Assembly (NCBI GenBank): GCA_024635555.1 | Contig: JAGXIO010000210.1 | Coordinates: forward strand, 1 to 45,062 | Origin: Saccharicrinis sp. | GTDB taxonomy: Bacteria; Bacteroidota; Bacteroidia; Bacteroidales; Marinilabiliaceae | Reading direction: 5' to 3' | Length of the DNA stretch: 45,062 nt | Part shown: piece by piece, positions 33,523-42,661 of the stretch | Layout of the letters: each line of letters opens with the position of its first letter | How positions within the stretch are numbered: the stretch's first letter is position 1 | Notes under the pieces: generated by a model | What the model saw: only the letters and a program-made list of their open reading frames with translations | What the model was told of the DNA's origin: nothing | The model's database searches: none | Position numbers and translations under genes: made by a program

Positions 33523-35622
33523 TTAATATTTCTTGAGTAACAGCACTTCAAACGGCATAAGTGAAATAGAAGACTCTCCAACTTTCCTTCCGGTAAACAC
33601 ATCCTCGTAATCACCCTTTTCCAAATGTAGTTTTTTTGTTTTATCCTCTATGTTAATTACAAATAAAAACCGACTGCCATTTTGTGTTATTCGGGATACC
33701 ACAAGAATACCTGAGTCTCCTGAAGCAAGTGGCTGGATATCTTTCTTCCGAGCATCATCAACAACCAACTGCTGATAAGCCTTTTCCCCAGGATAAGTTC
33801 CTAAAAAGATCACTTTACCTTTACCCACCTTATTTTCAATAATTGCAGGCATATCATTATGCATGCCATTTCTGAATTTTGCCAACACATTTCCGGTATT
33901 ACTTGACAATGCCTCACTCCAGAAAGAACAAGCAGCATTCGGAAGTGATTTAAGCTGATTCTCAAAGGAGACCATTGCATAGGGTTTTCCATCTTTCTGA
34001 TAATCATCGACCGGTATTCTGGACACAATGTTAATCCCGGTCCAATCCTCAAACCAACCCAGCGCTTTATCAGTATGAGCAGCCCAGCTTGCGTTACGAT
34101 AAGCGGTCATTGGCCCTGCTATCAAGATACCGCCATTATTCACCCATTTCTCTAATTTAGCACTTAACTCACGCGACACCATAGGCATTAACGGTAAAAT
34201 GATAACATCATACCCTTCAATATCACTCCATTCATGAATCACATCGCGATGGATAAAAGCATCACTAATAGGAGAATAAAAATTTTCTGTCCAGTCGGAA
34301 TAATAACTAATCCCATTACTAGAATTTTCGATCCTAAGTCCCAAATCGTTAACATGAGAGTAAAAAAGCGCAACACGAGCCTCTTCAACAGGAGCATCCA
34401 TTAATAACTTAGAATATTTCTTAAGCTCAGCACCCATTTGTTTCAAATCATCGGCATTAGCAGCAGGTTGTCCCCAGGCCGACAGAAAAGCACCATGAGG
34501 CATCTCCTGACCTGCCGGTTGTTGTCGCCACAACCAAAACAATGCCCCCTGTCCGCCCATAGCATAGTTCATCCAGGTAACAGCTCTGAATGCGCCATCC
34601 GGTTGATGCAAAAACCAGGTTTGTCCCTCATTTCCACCACCAGAATAATTAGGAGCTGTTTCAAAAAGCCAATGCATGCCTTTACCATATCCCCTCATCC
34701 GGTCGTAATTCGTTTGCCATCGGGGATACGCCTGAAAACCATGGTAACAATTTACCGCCATAAAATCTAAATCCTCAAACAACCCGGGATAATTTTTAAT
34801 TTGTCCCGGCATTCCATCATGGGTAATTGGTAGGTTAGAATATTCTCTAATGGCCTTAATATGTATTTGCTGATAATCAATAATCTGCTGGTTGGAGAAA
34901 TTCCCCCATTCAAATCGTAAGGATGAATGGTGCCAAATATTAGATTCCGGCATAGGGATTTGATCGAAACGTTCATAACGTTGTGACCAAAGATTTGTTC
35001 TCCAGGCAAGATTCAGACTATCAATATGACCATACTTTTCATTCAACCATTGATGCCACAAATGTTTAGTTTCATCGCTATAATCATAAATTAGATTAAA
35101 CTCATTATCGGTTTGCCAACCAATCACGCCCGCTTTTTTTCCAAACTCTTTGGCCATTGCTGTACATATCTTTTCTGAAAGCTCCCTATACTTTGTGCTG
35201 GTATAACTACAATTACGACGCCCACCATGTCCTCTGCGCACGCCATTATCGTCCACCACAAAAATTTCAGGATATTTTTCAGCAGCCCAAATGGGAGGCG
35301 TTGCAGTAGGTGTTCCCAGAATTACATCTATATCCTCAGCATGTAATTTTTCAATGATTTGATGAAGCCAACCGAAATCGAAATGCCCCTCTTCGGGCTC
35401 CATGAGTGCCCATGAAAACTCAGCCATACGCACAACATTGATATTAAAAGTTTTCATTTGACGAATATCCTCATCAACCCCTTTCAGATTCCAAACCTCA
35501 GGATAATAAGCTACTCCATAATAGAGTTGGCGACTTCCAATATATCCTTTTTGCTCCAAATTTTGACCCAACACACTGAATACACCCAAGCATATCAGTA
35601 AAGTCATCACAGCCTTAATCAT
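33523..35622 (-). CDS. Secreted GH42 beta-galactosidase-like glycoside hydrolase
   Basis: A 699-residue GH42 enzyme with a signal peptide (about 1-19, ending SVLG). The barrel starts at YYGVAYYPEVW, the acid/base Glu174 is in GWQTDNEFN, and the nucleophile is probably Glu321 in HWLFETAPNYSGGG. ALFWLWRQQPAGQEMPHGA follows, as in classical family members, whereas the other GH42 of this window keeps a different motif around its nucleophile. The alpha/beta domain and the small C-terminal domain are present. A good promoter (35661-35689) lies directly upstream and the sulfatase gene follows, so this pair likely desulfates and removes galactose. Specificity beyond beta-galactoside-like sugars is open. 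Confidence 0.9.
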   Translation of the reverse strand: MIKAVMTLLICLGVFSVLGQNLEQKGYIGSRQLYYGVAYYPEVWNLKGVDEDIRQMKTFNINVVRMAEFSWALMEPEEGHFDFGWLHQIIEKLHAEDIDVILGTPTATPPIWAAEKYPEIFVVDDNGVRRGHGGRRNCSYTSTKYRELSEKICTAMAKEFGKKAGVIGWQTDNEFNLIYDYSDETKHLWHQWLNEKYGHIDSLNLAWRTNLWSQRYERFDQIPMPESNIWHHSSLRFEWGNFSNQQIIDYQQIHIKAIREYSNLPITHDGMPGQIKNYPGLFEDLDFMAVNCYHGFQAYPRWQTNYDRMRGYGKGMHWLFETAPNYSGGGNEGQTWFLHQPDGAFRAVTWMNYAMGGQGALFWLWRQQPAGQEMPHGAFLSAWGQPAANADDLKQMGAELKKYSKLLMDAPVEEARVALFYSHVNDLGLRIENSSNGISYYSDWTENFYSPISDAFIHRDVIHEWSDIEGYDVIILPLMPMVSRELSAKLEKWVNNGGILIAGPMTAYRNASWAAHTDKALGWFEDWTGINIVSRIPVDDYQKDGKPYAMVSFENQLKSLPNAACSFWSEALSSNTGNVLAKFRNGMHNDMPAIIENKVGKGKVIFLGTYPGEKAYQQLVVDDARKKDIQPLASGDSGILVVSRITQNGSRFLFVINIEDKTKKLHLEKGDYEDVFTGRKVGESSISLMPFEVLLLKKY

Positions 35623-35660
35623 AACTAATTTCTTAAAAAATATATTTTTTAACTAATTTC

Positions 35661-35689
35661 CAAAACTAAATAAATAATACCACAACAAA
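35661..35689 (-). promoter_or_regulatory. Promoter of the GH42-sulfatase operon
   Basis: On the minus strand TTTG (35686-35689) is followed after 17 bp by TAGTTTTG (35661-35668), a full match to both Bacteroidota boxes. The start site near 35655 leaves a leader of about 33 bases. The 17-bp spacing is the same as in the candidate susC promoter. Confidence 0.6.
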
Positions 35690-36056
35690 GGAGAAGCAGG
35701 TTACCAAAGTGTATGATTTGGAAACATCGGTCGGATATTTGATCCAAATTCCATAGAAGAGGCTATCAAAATGCGTTAAAGCTATTGATGGCATCCCATT
35801 TTAAAAAAAATCGTACTTCCTTATCAATCATCCACTTGCAGTCAGACACCATCGTATTGCGGAAATTTAAAGCACAATGAAACAATCCTTGTAATACACC
35901 GCTCCATGGTTATCGATAAACCAACACAGAACACAACAGAATCAATACATTGTTTTTCTCACATGCAAAGCTCTTAAGTTATTATTTTGCATTGTTCGTT
36001 TTTTTTCAATATTGACCGGATAGCACCGACGATTCTCCTCCATTTACAGTTTTTAT
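35690..36056. other. Intergenic, nothing recognised
   Basis: No reading frame of note. A loose dyad (ATGCAAA with TTTGCAT, about 35964-35993) lies downstream of the GH28 gene and could end its transcript, but its loop is long and the call is weak. Confidence 0.3.
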
Positions 36057-37628
36057 TCACTGATGAACATCTTGCAGATAATTATTATCCGTTACCACCG
36101 ATGCATTACCGGAACCATTGAGTTGCAAAAAGACACCTGTACCCTTATTGAGCCAGCATCTCTCAATCAGGGCATCCTTTACATCTTCCAGTTCAATAAA
36201 AGCACCCTTTCCTGAAGGCGGAAGGTTTCCCTGCAGACCATCCAGATGCAGGCGATTCACCTGATTAAACGAAAAAGCATTGCGCCAGGCCGGCTCCGGC
36301 TCGCCATTCCAGGTAACATACACATCCTGTAAGCTCAGAAGATTTACATCGGAAGCATAAAAGGCGTCATCGGCACGCTTATCGGGGAAATCCTCGGGAT
36401 ACATGTGAATCTGTACATTATCCAGGCGGATATTCTCAAGCGGATACCCAGGATATCCTTCCAGCTTACTGGTTCCCTGGCCATGTGCAATGATGTTGCT
36501 GAAGGTGACATGCCTGATGGTTCCAATTTTTGAATCGGGGAACCGCTTTTTCACCACCAGCCAGATGGGGTCGCCATTGCCCCACCAGTTGAAGTGTTTC
36601 CGGTCGGTTTCCAGAGTGATATCCGAAAAGGTGACATTTTCAACCGTTCCCCCATCGCGCACCACGATGCTCAAACCACGGTTGGAATTCCGGATTACAC
36701 AATTATTAAAAGTAATGTACCTAAAATCACCATAACTCTCAGTGCCAATTTTCAAGGCCGTTGAAGTGGAGGTCAACACACAATTTGTCACCGTAACATT
36801 TTCACAGTTTCTGTAATCAGGATACGTCATGGTTGATTTGAGTACGATGGCATCGTCACCGGTTGAAATAATCGAGTTACTTACAACAACGTCCATGCAA
36901 CCATCAATATCAATCCCATCGGCATTAACCCCTGCAGTCAGGCTCGATTCCACATAAATACGATCGACATACACTTTGTTACACCATTTAAAATGGAGAG
37001 TCCAGTCGGTTGACTCAATCAAGGACACATCCCGGATAGTAACCTGCTCACAACTCTCAAGGAAAATCATGCACACAAAAGGGGGCACCTTATAATACAT
37101 TTTCATTTCCACCCCTGCTATCTTGGCCTTTTGGGTCTCCTCTTCAATAAAGCCATCAACCTTTTTTAGATTTTCATAGGTGCGTAAAGCCTGTCCGTGA
37201 ATGGTTCCTTTTCCCTGAATCCCAATATTCCGGGCTCCTTTTGCATAAATAAAGACTGGGGTTTCTCCTGCCCCCAATTTTCCGGAGTCATCGCTTTTAA
37301 TTACCACAAAATCGTTTTTATAATCATTGGTATCCTGACTGGCATAAAGGGTTGCCCCGGCCTCCAGATACAAGGTCACGTTATCTTTCAAAACCAACGT
37401 TCCCGAAAGATATTCCCCAGGTGGAAAATACACTCGCCCGCCACCATTTCCATAGCATTGATCAATGGCTTTTTGTAGTTGTTTTGTAACCTTTTGATTC
37501 TTCTCCCCGCCAGCCCCAAAAGTCCTAACATTCACCACAGATTCTGCAGAATCTTTGCAGGACATAATCAATAAGAGGAGAAAAAACATCCCCCCTCCTT
37601 TTAGCCAAAATTTCGGTGTACTCTTCAT
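36057..37628 (-). CDS. GH28-family glycoside hydrolase, lipoprotein
   Basis: A right-handed beta-helix enzyme of the polygalacturonase family. The open frame extends back to 37769, but the ATG at 37626-37628 is the likelier start: it gives MKSTPKFWLKGG, a hydrophobic stretch and lipobox LIMSC, while the longer form overlaps other coding debris and lacks a signal at its front. Family marks: FGAGGEKNQKVTKQLQKAID, GGGRVYFPPGEY, then the catalytic strand turns NADGIDIDG and STGDDAIVLKS (three Asp). The third and fourth classical motifs, GHG and RIK, are replaced by TSTALKIGTES and RGLSIVVRDGG. Exo-acting and non-galacturonan members of GH28 often differ there. It probably cuts a uronic-acid-containing linkage in the target glycan. 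Confidence 0.8.
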   Translation of the reverse strand: MKSTPKFWLKGGGMFFLLLLIMSCKDSAESVVNVRTFGAGGEKNQKVTKQLQKAIDQCYGNGGGRVYFPPGEYLSGTLVLKDNVTLYLEAGATLYASQDTNDYKNDFVVIKSDDSGKLGAGETPVFIYAKGARNIGIQGKGTIHGQALRTYENLKKVDGFIEEETQKAKIAGVEMKMYYKVPPFVCMIFLESCEQVTIRDVSLIESTDWTLHFKWCNKVYVDRIYVESSLTAGVNADGIDIDGCMDVVVSNSIISTGDDAIVLKSTMTYPDYRNCENVTVTNCVLTSTSTALKIGTESYGDFRYITFNNCVIRNSNRGLSIVVRDGGTVENVTFSDITLETDRKHFNWWGNGDPIWLVVKKRFPDSKIGTIRHVTFSNIIAHGQGTSKLEGYPGYPLENIRLDNVQIHMYPEDFPDKRADDAFYASDVNLLSLQDVYVTWNGEPEPAWRNAFSFNQVNRLHLDGLQGNLPPSGKGAFIELEDVKDALIERCWLNKGTGVFLQLNGSGNASVVTDNNYLQDVHQ

Positions 37629-37762
37629 CGTATGTTTTTTTTTAAAACCATTATTGTCAACTCTATGATGTCTTTTCATTCCATAAACTAATCGTATCAT
37701 TCGTATAGATATTAAATCAAGTACGTTTTTCAATTTGCTTCTGATGCTTAAAACATGTAATT

Positions 37763-37999
37763 TTAGCATTTAGAAGGTAAAGCAGCTATATAGCCAACCG
37801 AGTAACCATGGTTCCGCAAACAGGGTTGCATCCCACAAATATCATATCCCAGGTACGGTTCGGAAGCAACCAAAACCTCCACATCTGCAATGACATTAAG
37901 GCTACTCTTTACCTGATCGATTAAAATTTGAGTGCTCCCTAACTCCTGAATAGCAGAAAATAAATACATACTGGCAAGTGTAAATCCGGTAGTTGCAAC
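37763..37999 (-). pseudogene. C-terminal fragment of an unknown enzyme, perhaps a flavin oxidoreductase
   Basis: The minus strand from about 37999 reads TSVATTGFTLASMYLFSAIQ, ELGSTQILIDQVKSSLN and, near the end, CGMQPCLRNHGYSVGYIAAL, then a stop. The QP-x-LRNxGYxxGYxAA pattern recalls the last part of certain FAD-dependent oxidoreductases found near glycan loci, but this is a weak memory-based match. There is a stop just before the readable stretch and no start or signal peptide fits. It directly precedes the GH28 gene. Confidence 0.35.
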
Positions 38000-38071
38000 G
38001 GAAGTATACTATAAAAAATTACCACGTTTCGTTTCATCATTAACTATTTAGAGTACTTCATTAAATATTAA

Positions 38072-39961
38072 TCATAGTTTTAATGAAGGAATCTTTAAAC
38101 GATAATCGCCAACTTTAATGATTCTGGATTGCTGACCACCAATAACACTAGGATGCGTAATATCTGCCTCCTGCATAGTCATAACCACCAAAACATCGCC
38201 CTCAACCTGAATATCGATCAAAAGGTTATCATACCAGGCTTCCCCATTATAAATGAGTCCCGGGTTATTTCTTTGGGTTTCCCCTCCGTATCGAACTTTT
38301 CTCAGCTGAATATTTGGCTTTACAATCCCCGGAACCGTAATCTTCATGGAACTGCCATTGGGAGCAATCACCAGTGCACCATCGCTGGTAAGTTCAACCC
38401 TGTTAAACCCTGGTGTATGCACCCGCCAAACCTTGCCATTCTCTGAAATATCTTTAATAATAAAAACTGCCTTTGCTCCACTCCGGCCAGAATAGTCTGC
38501 CATCATCAACCGCCGGTGCTCATTTACCCCCAGGCAACTACCGGAGCCAATAGCATACCCCGAGCCATCACTACCCTCAAACCCATAATGATCCAGATGC
38601 CCCTCGACCCAACTCTTACCACGCAGGATTTGCTCCTGTGACGGGAACAGGTTCGTTTGACCGTTGGGATCGTCAGTTCGGCCACCTCCTAAGACCCAGA
38701 TATTACTCAATCCAGTAATCCGAAACGTTAGATTGTCCGGTCCAGCATGGCCCCCATATCTTTTTGAAGAAGTATTAAAAGTGGCCACAATGTCTGTTGA
38801 ATCCATAAATTGGTTTCTAAACATGACTACTCCTTGCTCTGGTTCACAGTAATTGAGATACCCCTCTGAAGCAGGATTATAATCTTTTGGTGGTGAATCA
38901 GCATATAAGATTGAATAAAACAAATCGGTCGATTTATTTTTGAAAGCCTGAGGTTTGAGCAGATATTGATGCATCCAGCGCACCGCATTTAAGTCCTCTT
39001 CACTTAGTAGCCTTTGCCAGAAGGCCCAACCTTGAAAGCCAGCCATAGGATTATCATCTGCCAGATCTGCTTTAATCCCCATTCCTTTTCCTGTATTAAT
39101 GGCTACCGTTCCGGTTACATTTTGCCGGTAACCCTCGAGTAATTCTGGAACGAAACTTTTAAAATCCACCAACTCAGGAGAAAGAGAATTCTGAAAGGCA
39201 ATTAAAGCCGGCCATACGAAAGAACCATCGTAAAACTGATAGCCCATGCTTTCCACAAACCACCCCCGAGAGGTATAGCTGGCCCGAACATGATCCTTCA
39301 AACGCTCTTTAACATCCCAGGTATAAGCATTCAATATTTTCTTACGCCCCAGTGAGGCATTCAGCTCATCGTTCAAAACAATGGACGCAAACATTACACT
39401 GCCATAACGCACACCCATCCAATTGCTTTCCAGCCTGTTATTGGACTGAGGCCCCATGTTGGCATTCACCGTTTGCATCAGCTCAAAAACCATATTCGCA
39501 ACAAAAATCCGTTGATTCTCCGACCATCCATCATAACAAAAATCATAGGCTTGTGACACACTCCGCAGAATGGTAGCACGTGTTAAGCCAAACGACATCG
39601 GGTTTTTAACAAACAGAGTATCTTTTGAAAGTTCCTCTATGGCATTAAAACAGCCACTTCCCCACCCTTCATCTGACGTTAATAAATACAGATAAGACCG
39701 CAGGCGGATTAAGGTTTCCTGATCGTAAACAGAGGTCAAATTATTACTCAATAAATTTTCGTCAGTTCGCATAAGCTCGAGCACCTTATCATACGGCGAG
39801 GACAAAATCTTTTGCCTAACTTCCTGCAACTTATCGGCCTTGATAAGGCCCACTGGGTGCTCCTGACTTAATAATGTTATCAAAAAACAAGAAGAGAATA
39901 TTGTAAGCCAAATGGCAAATAATATAATCTTATGACTCAAGTGTTTAAAAAAAGTAATCAT
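38072..39961 (-). CDS. Heparinase-II/III-like polysaccharide lyase
   Basis: A 629-residue exported enzyme with an N-terminal alpha/alpha toroid and a C-terminal beta-sandwich, the layout of alginate and heparin lyases. The signal segment IILFAIWLTIFSSC may hold a lipobox. In the toroid, NNRLESNWMGVRYGSVMFAS and SYTSRGWFVESMGYQFYDGS supply likely Asn, Glu and Tyr active-site residues. In the sheet domain RYGGHAGPDNLTFRITG matches the conserved GH-H-x-D-x-L-x-F turn. It would cut a uronic acid linkage by beta-elimination, leaving an unsaturated end that the GH88 enzyme upstream removes. The PL family number cannot be told by eye (PL17, PL33 and PL39 look alike here). It has its own promoter. 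Confidence 0.72.
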   Translation of the reverse strand: MITFFKHLSHKIILFAIWLTIFSSCFLITLLSQEHPVGLIKADKLQEVRQKILSSPYDKVLELMRTDENLLSNNLTSVYDQETLIRLRSYLYLLTSDEGWGSGCFNAIEELSKDTLFVKNPMSFGLTRATILRSVSQAYDFCYDGWSENQRIFVANMVFELMQTVNANMGPQSNNRLESNWMGVRYGSVMFASIVLNDELNASLGRKKILNAYTWDVKERLKDHVRASYTSRGWFVESMGYQFYDGSFVWPALIAFQNSLSPELVDFKSFVPELLEGYRQNVTGTVAINTGKGMGIKADLADDNPMAGFQGWAFWQRLLSEEDLNAVRWMHQYLLKPQAFKNKSTDLFYSILYADSPPKDYNPASEGYLNYCEPEQGVVMFRNQFMDSTDIVATFNTSSKRYGGHAGPDNLTFRITGLSNIWVLGGGRTDDPNGQTNLFPSQEQILRGKSWVEGHLDHYGFEGSDGSGYAIGSGSCLGVNEHRRLMMADYSGRSGAKAVFIIKDISENGKVWRVHTPGFNRVELTSDGALVIAPNGSSMKITVPGIVKPNIQLRKVRYGGETQRNNPGLIYNGEAWYDNLLIDIQVEGDVLVVMTMQEADITHPSVIGGQQSRIIKVGDYRLKIPSLKL

Positions 39962-40010
39962 ACGACTTCAGATTAAAAAAAGAAAGCAAATAATTCAACT
40001 CAAATGGATA

Positions 40011-40039
40011 CAAACTTACCAACAGTAATTCCTTTCAAT
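40011..40039 (-). promoter_or_regulatory. Promoter of the lyase gene
   Basis: On the minus strand ATTG (40036-40039) precedes TAAGTTTG (40011-40018) by 17 bp. The -7 box is a full match, and the -33 box misses one base. It lies in the 97-bp gap between the GH88 and lyase genes, so the lyase can be expressed alone. Confidence 0.5.
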
Positions 40040-40058
40040 AATAAAACTTTCAAAAGGC

Positions 40059-41249
40059 TTAATCGCTTTGACGTTCCAACTGCAACATTCTCGTCAGAGC
40101 TTCAACATAATAATAATCGGCATATATAATTGGAACATCAATTTCACTATCATGAGGTTTGCTTCCCACACTGTGATCAAGAATAGCCATGGTGTTATGC
40201 GAAATGTAACCATCTGAGGAGAGGGATGCCAAGATCTCACCAGCTGCACAGAGGTACTTTGATTTTAGTTTCGGATCCTCCAAATGCTTCACCAGATCGA
40301 TCAACCCGGAAGCGGCAATCGCTGCGGCTGAAGCATCTCTCTCTTCACCATTCACATCCGGCAATTTAAAATCCCAATATGGTACATAATCATCTGGCAG
40401 GTGAGTCAAAAAATAGTCGGCCATACCAATGGCGGCATCACGAAACTCGGTCAAACCAGTTTCGCGGTAACACATGGCAAAACCATAAATAGCCCAAGCT
40501 TGCCCACGCGACCAGACCGATTCATCGGCAAAACCCTGGTCTGTTATCTTCTGCAACACTTGTCCCGTCTTGTCATCGTACACCACCAAGTGATAAGAAC
40601 TATTGTCGGGTCTAAAATGATTCTTCAACGTCGTTTGGGCATGCGACACAGCCATATCATAATAATCGGGGTTTCCTCCGTTTTTGGAAGCCCAGAACAG
40701 CAACTCCAAATTGAGCATATTATCAATAATGGTGTTATGAGGCCATCCCTTCCGCTTTTTCATCCAAGGCCACGACAAAGTGGTTCCCACTTTGGGATTG
40801 AAAAGCAAAGCCAAGGAGTCCGCTGTTTGAAGCAACCATTCCTTATATTCCGGTTTCCCTGTAACCCGAAACCCATTTCCAACACCACAATACATCATAA
40901 AACCAAGGTCGTGGGTATTCCATGCAAGCTTGCGAATCGGTTCCAAACGGGCAGTATAACATTGTGCTTTCTCCAGCAGAACTGTGTCGCCTGAATACTC
41001 ATACAAATACCAGAGTAAGCCGGGATAAAAACCCGATGTCCATCCACCAACACCAGTGGTCGCCCAAGCGGATTCACCTTTTTTCACGGTGCGAGGGAAG
41101 CCTTCATTAACATCCATCTTGTCTAGTGAATCTATCACTTTCGATTTGCTGTAATCCAATTGACAAACCACATCATTGTGGTTAAAATCATTTTTAGCCA
41201 TTTTACACCCTGCTAAAAAACAAAGAAGTACAAAAAACAAATTTTTCAT
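40059..41249 (-). CDS. GH88 unsaturated glucuronyl hydrolase, lipoprotein
   Basis: Removes the unsaturated uronic acid that lyases leave at the non-reducing end, by hydration of its double bond. The frame is open to 41285, but Met13 (ATG at 41247-41249) is the better start because it gives MKNLFFVLLCFLAGC, a compact lipoprotein signal. The double-helix barrel shows WTSGFYPGLLWYLYEYSGD, the catalytic Asp in NTHDLGFM (Asp126 of the long form), NTIIDNMLNLELLFW with the second Asp188, and DESVWSRGQAWAIYGFAM, all typical of GH88. SEIDVPIIYADYYYVEAL closes the barrel. GH105 is related but usually lacks this pattern. It is exported, so it acts in the periplasm or at the surface together with the lyase 97 bp downstream. 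Confidence 0.9.
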   Translation of the reverse strand: MKNLFFVLLCFLAGCKMAKNDFNHNDVVCQLDYSKSKVIDSLDKMDVNEGFPRTVKKGESAWATTGVGGWTSGFYPGLLWYLYEYSGDTVLLEKAQCYTARLEPIRKLAWNTHDLGFMMYCGVGNGFRVTGKPEYKEWLLQTADSLALLFNPKVGTTLSWPWMKKRKGWPHNTIIDNMLNLELLFWASKNGGNPDYYDMAVSHAQTTLKNHFRPDNSSYHLVVYDDKTGQVLQKITDQGFADESVWSRGQAWAIYGFAMCYRETGLTEFRDAAIGMADYFLTHLPDDYVPYWDFKLPDVNGEERDASAAAIAASGLIDLVKHLEDPKLKSKYLCAAGEILASLSSDGYISHNTMAILDHSVGSKPHDSEIDVPIIYADYYYVEALTRMLQLERQSD

Positions 41250-41285
41250 TTTTTTCGAATTAAATTCACCTATTAAACCATTCAA

Positions 41286-41751
41286 TGCTAAAACCCACCA
41301 ACATTTTAAAAAAGAATGAGATTAACGAAACATTTCGAGAGTATCGTATCAAGATTAAAATCTACCAAACATTCACGCCAAAGTCATCACTTCAAAAACG
41401 CACCGCTCAAAACTATCCAAAAACCTTCAGTTAGCAGAGGAATCCGGTTACAAATAGGAGTAACGAGGATTCACATCAAGCTGATTGACAAATAGCATTG
41501 TGTTAGCAATTGGTAATTCCACACAGAAAATTATGTTTTTTAGAAAAAACCTCCTGTTATCTAGCGTTAAACTAAATTAAGGTCAGTGGGTAAATACATC
41601 TATTTTCAGCCACTAGAATCGGTGTTTACAGCCTAACAATTGGAAGGGAAAAAGCTTTTCTAGAATAGTTAACAACTGCATAAGTTTCGCAAAACAACTA
41701 TCGATTGGAAGCAATGGATTAGGAAAAATACCTACTGGGAAATAGGAAACA
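41286..41751. other. Intergenic with one isolated -7 box
   Basis: No gene seen. TAGTTTTG on the minus strand at 41408-41415 is a full -7 match but has no -33 partner at 17-19 bp. It could start the GH88 transcript with a leader of about 150 bases. Confidence 0.35.
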
Positions 41752-41790
41752 AAAGGAGGCTGTCCAACTAAATGTTTGAACAGCCTCAAA
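41752..41790 (-). terminator. Terminator of the oxidoreductase-DUF1080-isomerase operon
   Basis: GAGGCTGTCCAA (41756-41767) pairs with TTGAACAGCCTC (41776-41787) over 12 positions with one G-U or mismatch, loop 8 nt. On the minus strand it is followed by CCTTTTGTTT. It lies 20 bases after the last stop codon of the operon. Confidence 0.75.
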
Positions 41791-41806
41791 AAGATTTACA
41801 ATAAGA

Positions 41807-42661
41807 CTATTTACTTACAAAGTCGGCATTCATAAGGTATTCATAACTTTTTTGCACACTTACAAGCGGTTCGAAAGTATACTTTTCCACTTCCACAATA
41901 AAGTGTTTCATTCCGGAAACCTTTCTATTGGCAAACAGGGATGCAAAATCCATAGTACCACTTTCTCCCAGTTCTTTTTCGTCTTTTAGATGCCATAACT
42001 CAAAGCGTCCGGGGTACTTATTAAAATAATCCACAGCATTTTGGCCACCCTTCATAATCCAAAACACGTCCATTTGAAACATGACTTTTTCAGGATTGGT
42101 ATTTTGAAGCATGAAATCATAACGAATAATGCTATCCACCTCTTGAAACTCTCTATCATGATTGTGGTATCCGAATCGAATGCCTTTAGCATTGCATTTT
42201 TCACCCACAGCATTAAAATAGTCGCAGTATTTTTTAAGATCCTCCAATGATCCATACCCCTTTTTATCCATAAAGGGTTGAACAATATATTTCACACCTG
42301 CTACTGCATGTGCATTAATACATGTATCCCACCAGGCCATTGTTGATTCCCATTCTGCAGAATCAGGCAATGCCTTACCTGTATGAGAGGAAAGGAATTC
42401 AATACCATTATTATTTAGCAGTGTTTTAAATTCTAGTGGAAGCATGCCATAGAACTGACCATTATTGTATCCGGCGGCCTCAATGAACGAATAGCCCATA
42501 TCACCAATTTTTTTAATAGTAGTAAAAGCATCGGATTTCATGTCGTCACGAACCGACCACAACTGCAAACCAATTTCTTTTTTTACTGGTTGTGCACAGG
42601 CTGAAATTACCATACAAATACCAACAAAAGCAATAGTTTTTGCGATTATATTTTTTTTCAT
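41807..42661 (-). CDS. Periplasmic xylose-isomerase-like TIM-barrel protein (lipoprotein)
   Basis: A 284-residue sugar phosphate isomerase/epimerase-like protein with a lipobox ISAC (Cys22), so it acts outside the cytoplasm, which is unusual for that fold. Metal-site residues of the AP endonuclease 2 type barrel are visible: Glu61 in FIEAAGY, His166 and His168 in GYHNHDREF, Asp198 in FQMDVFW, His224 in ELWHLKD and a Glu in FIVEVE near 258. The start codon overlaps the stop of the DUF1080 gene by four bases (ATGA type), so translation is coupled. In Bacteroides, homologous exported barrels take part in a pathway that oxidises glycosides to 3-keto forms and then cleaves them; a role as keto-sugar epimerase or lyase here is inferred from that. 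Confidence 0.8.
   Translation of the reverse strand: MKKNIIAKTIAFVGICMVISACAQPVKKEIGLQLWSVRDDMKSDAFTTIKKIGDMGYSFIEAAGYNNGQFYGMLPLEFKTLLNNNGIEFLSSHTGKALPDSAEWESTMAWWDTCINAHAVAGVKYIVQPFMDKKGYGSLEDLKKYCDYFNAVGEKCNAKGIRFGYHNHDREFQEVDSIIRYDFMLQNTNPEKVMFQMDVFWIMKGGQNAVDYFNKYPGRFELWHLKDEKELGESGTMDFASLFANRKVSGMKHFIVEVEKYTFEPLVSVQKSYEYLMNADFVSK

Noticed and set aside
36057-37769. Start of GH28 at 37769
   Set aside because: The extension has no signal at its front and overlaps the end of another coding fragment; the start at 37628 gives a proper lipoprotein signal.
40401-40994. Long (197-codon) plus-strand frame inside the GH88 gene
   Set aside because: The minus frame has all GH88 motifs; the plus frame has no recognisable domain and an odd composition.
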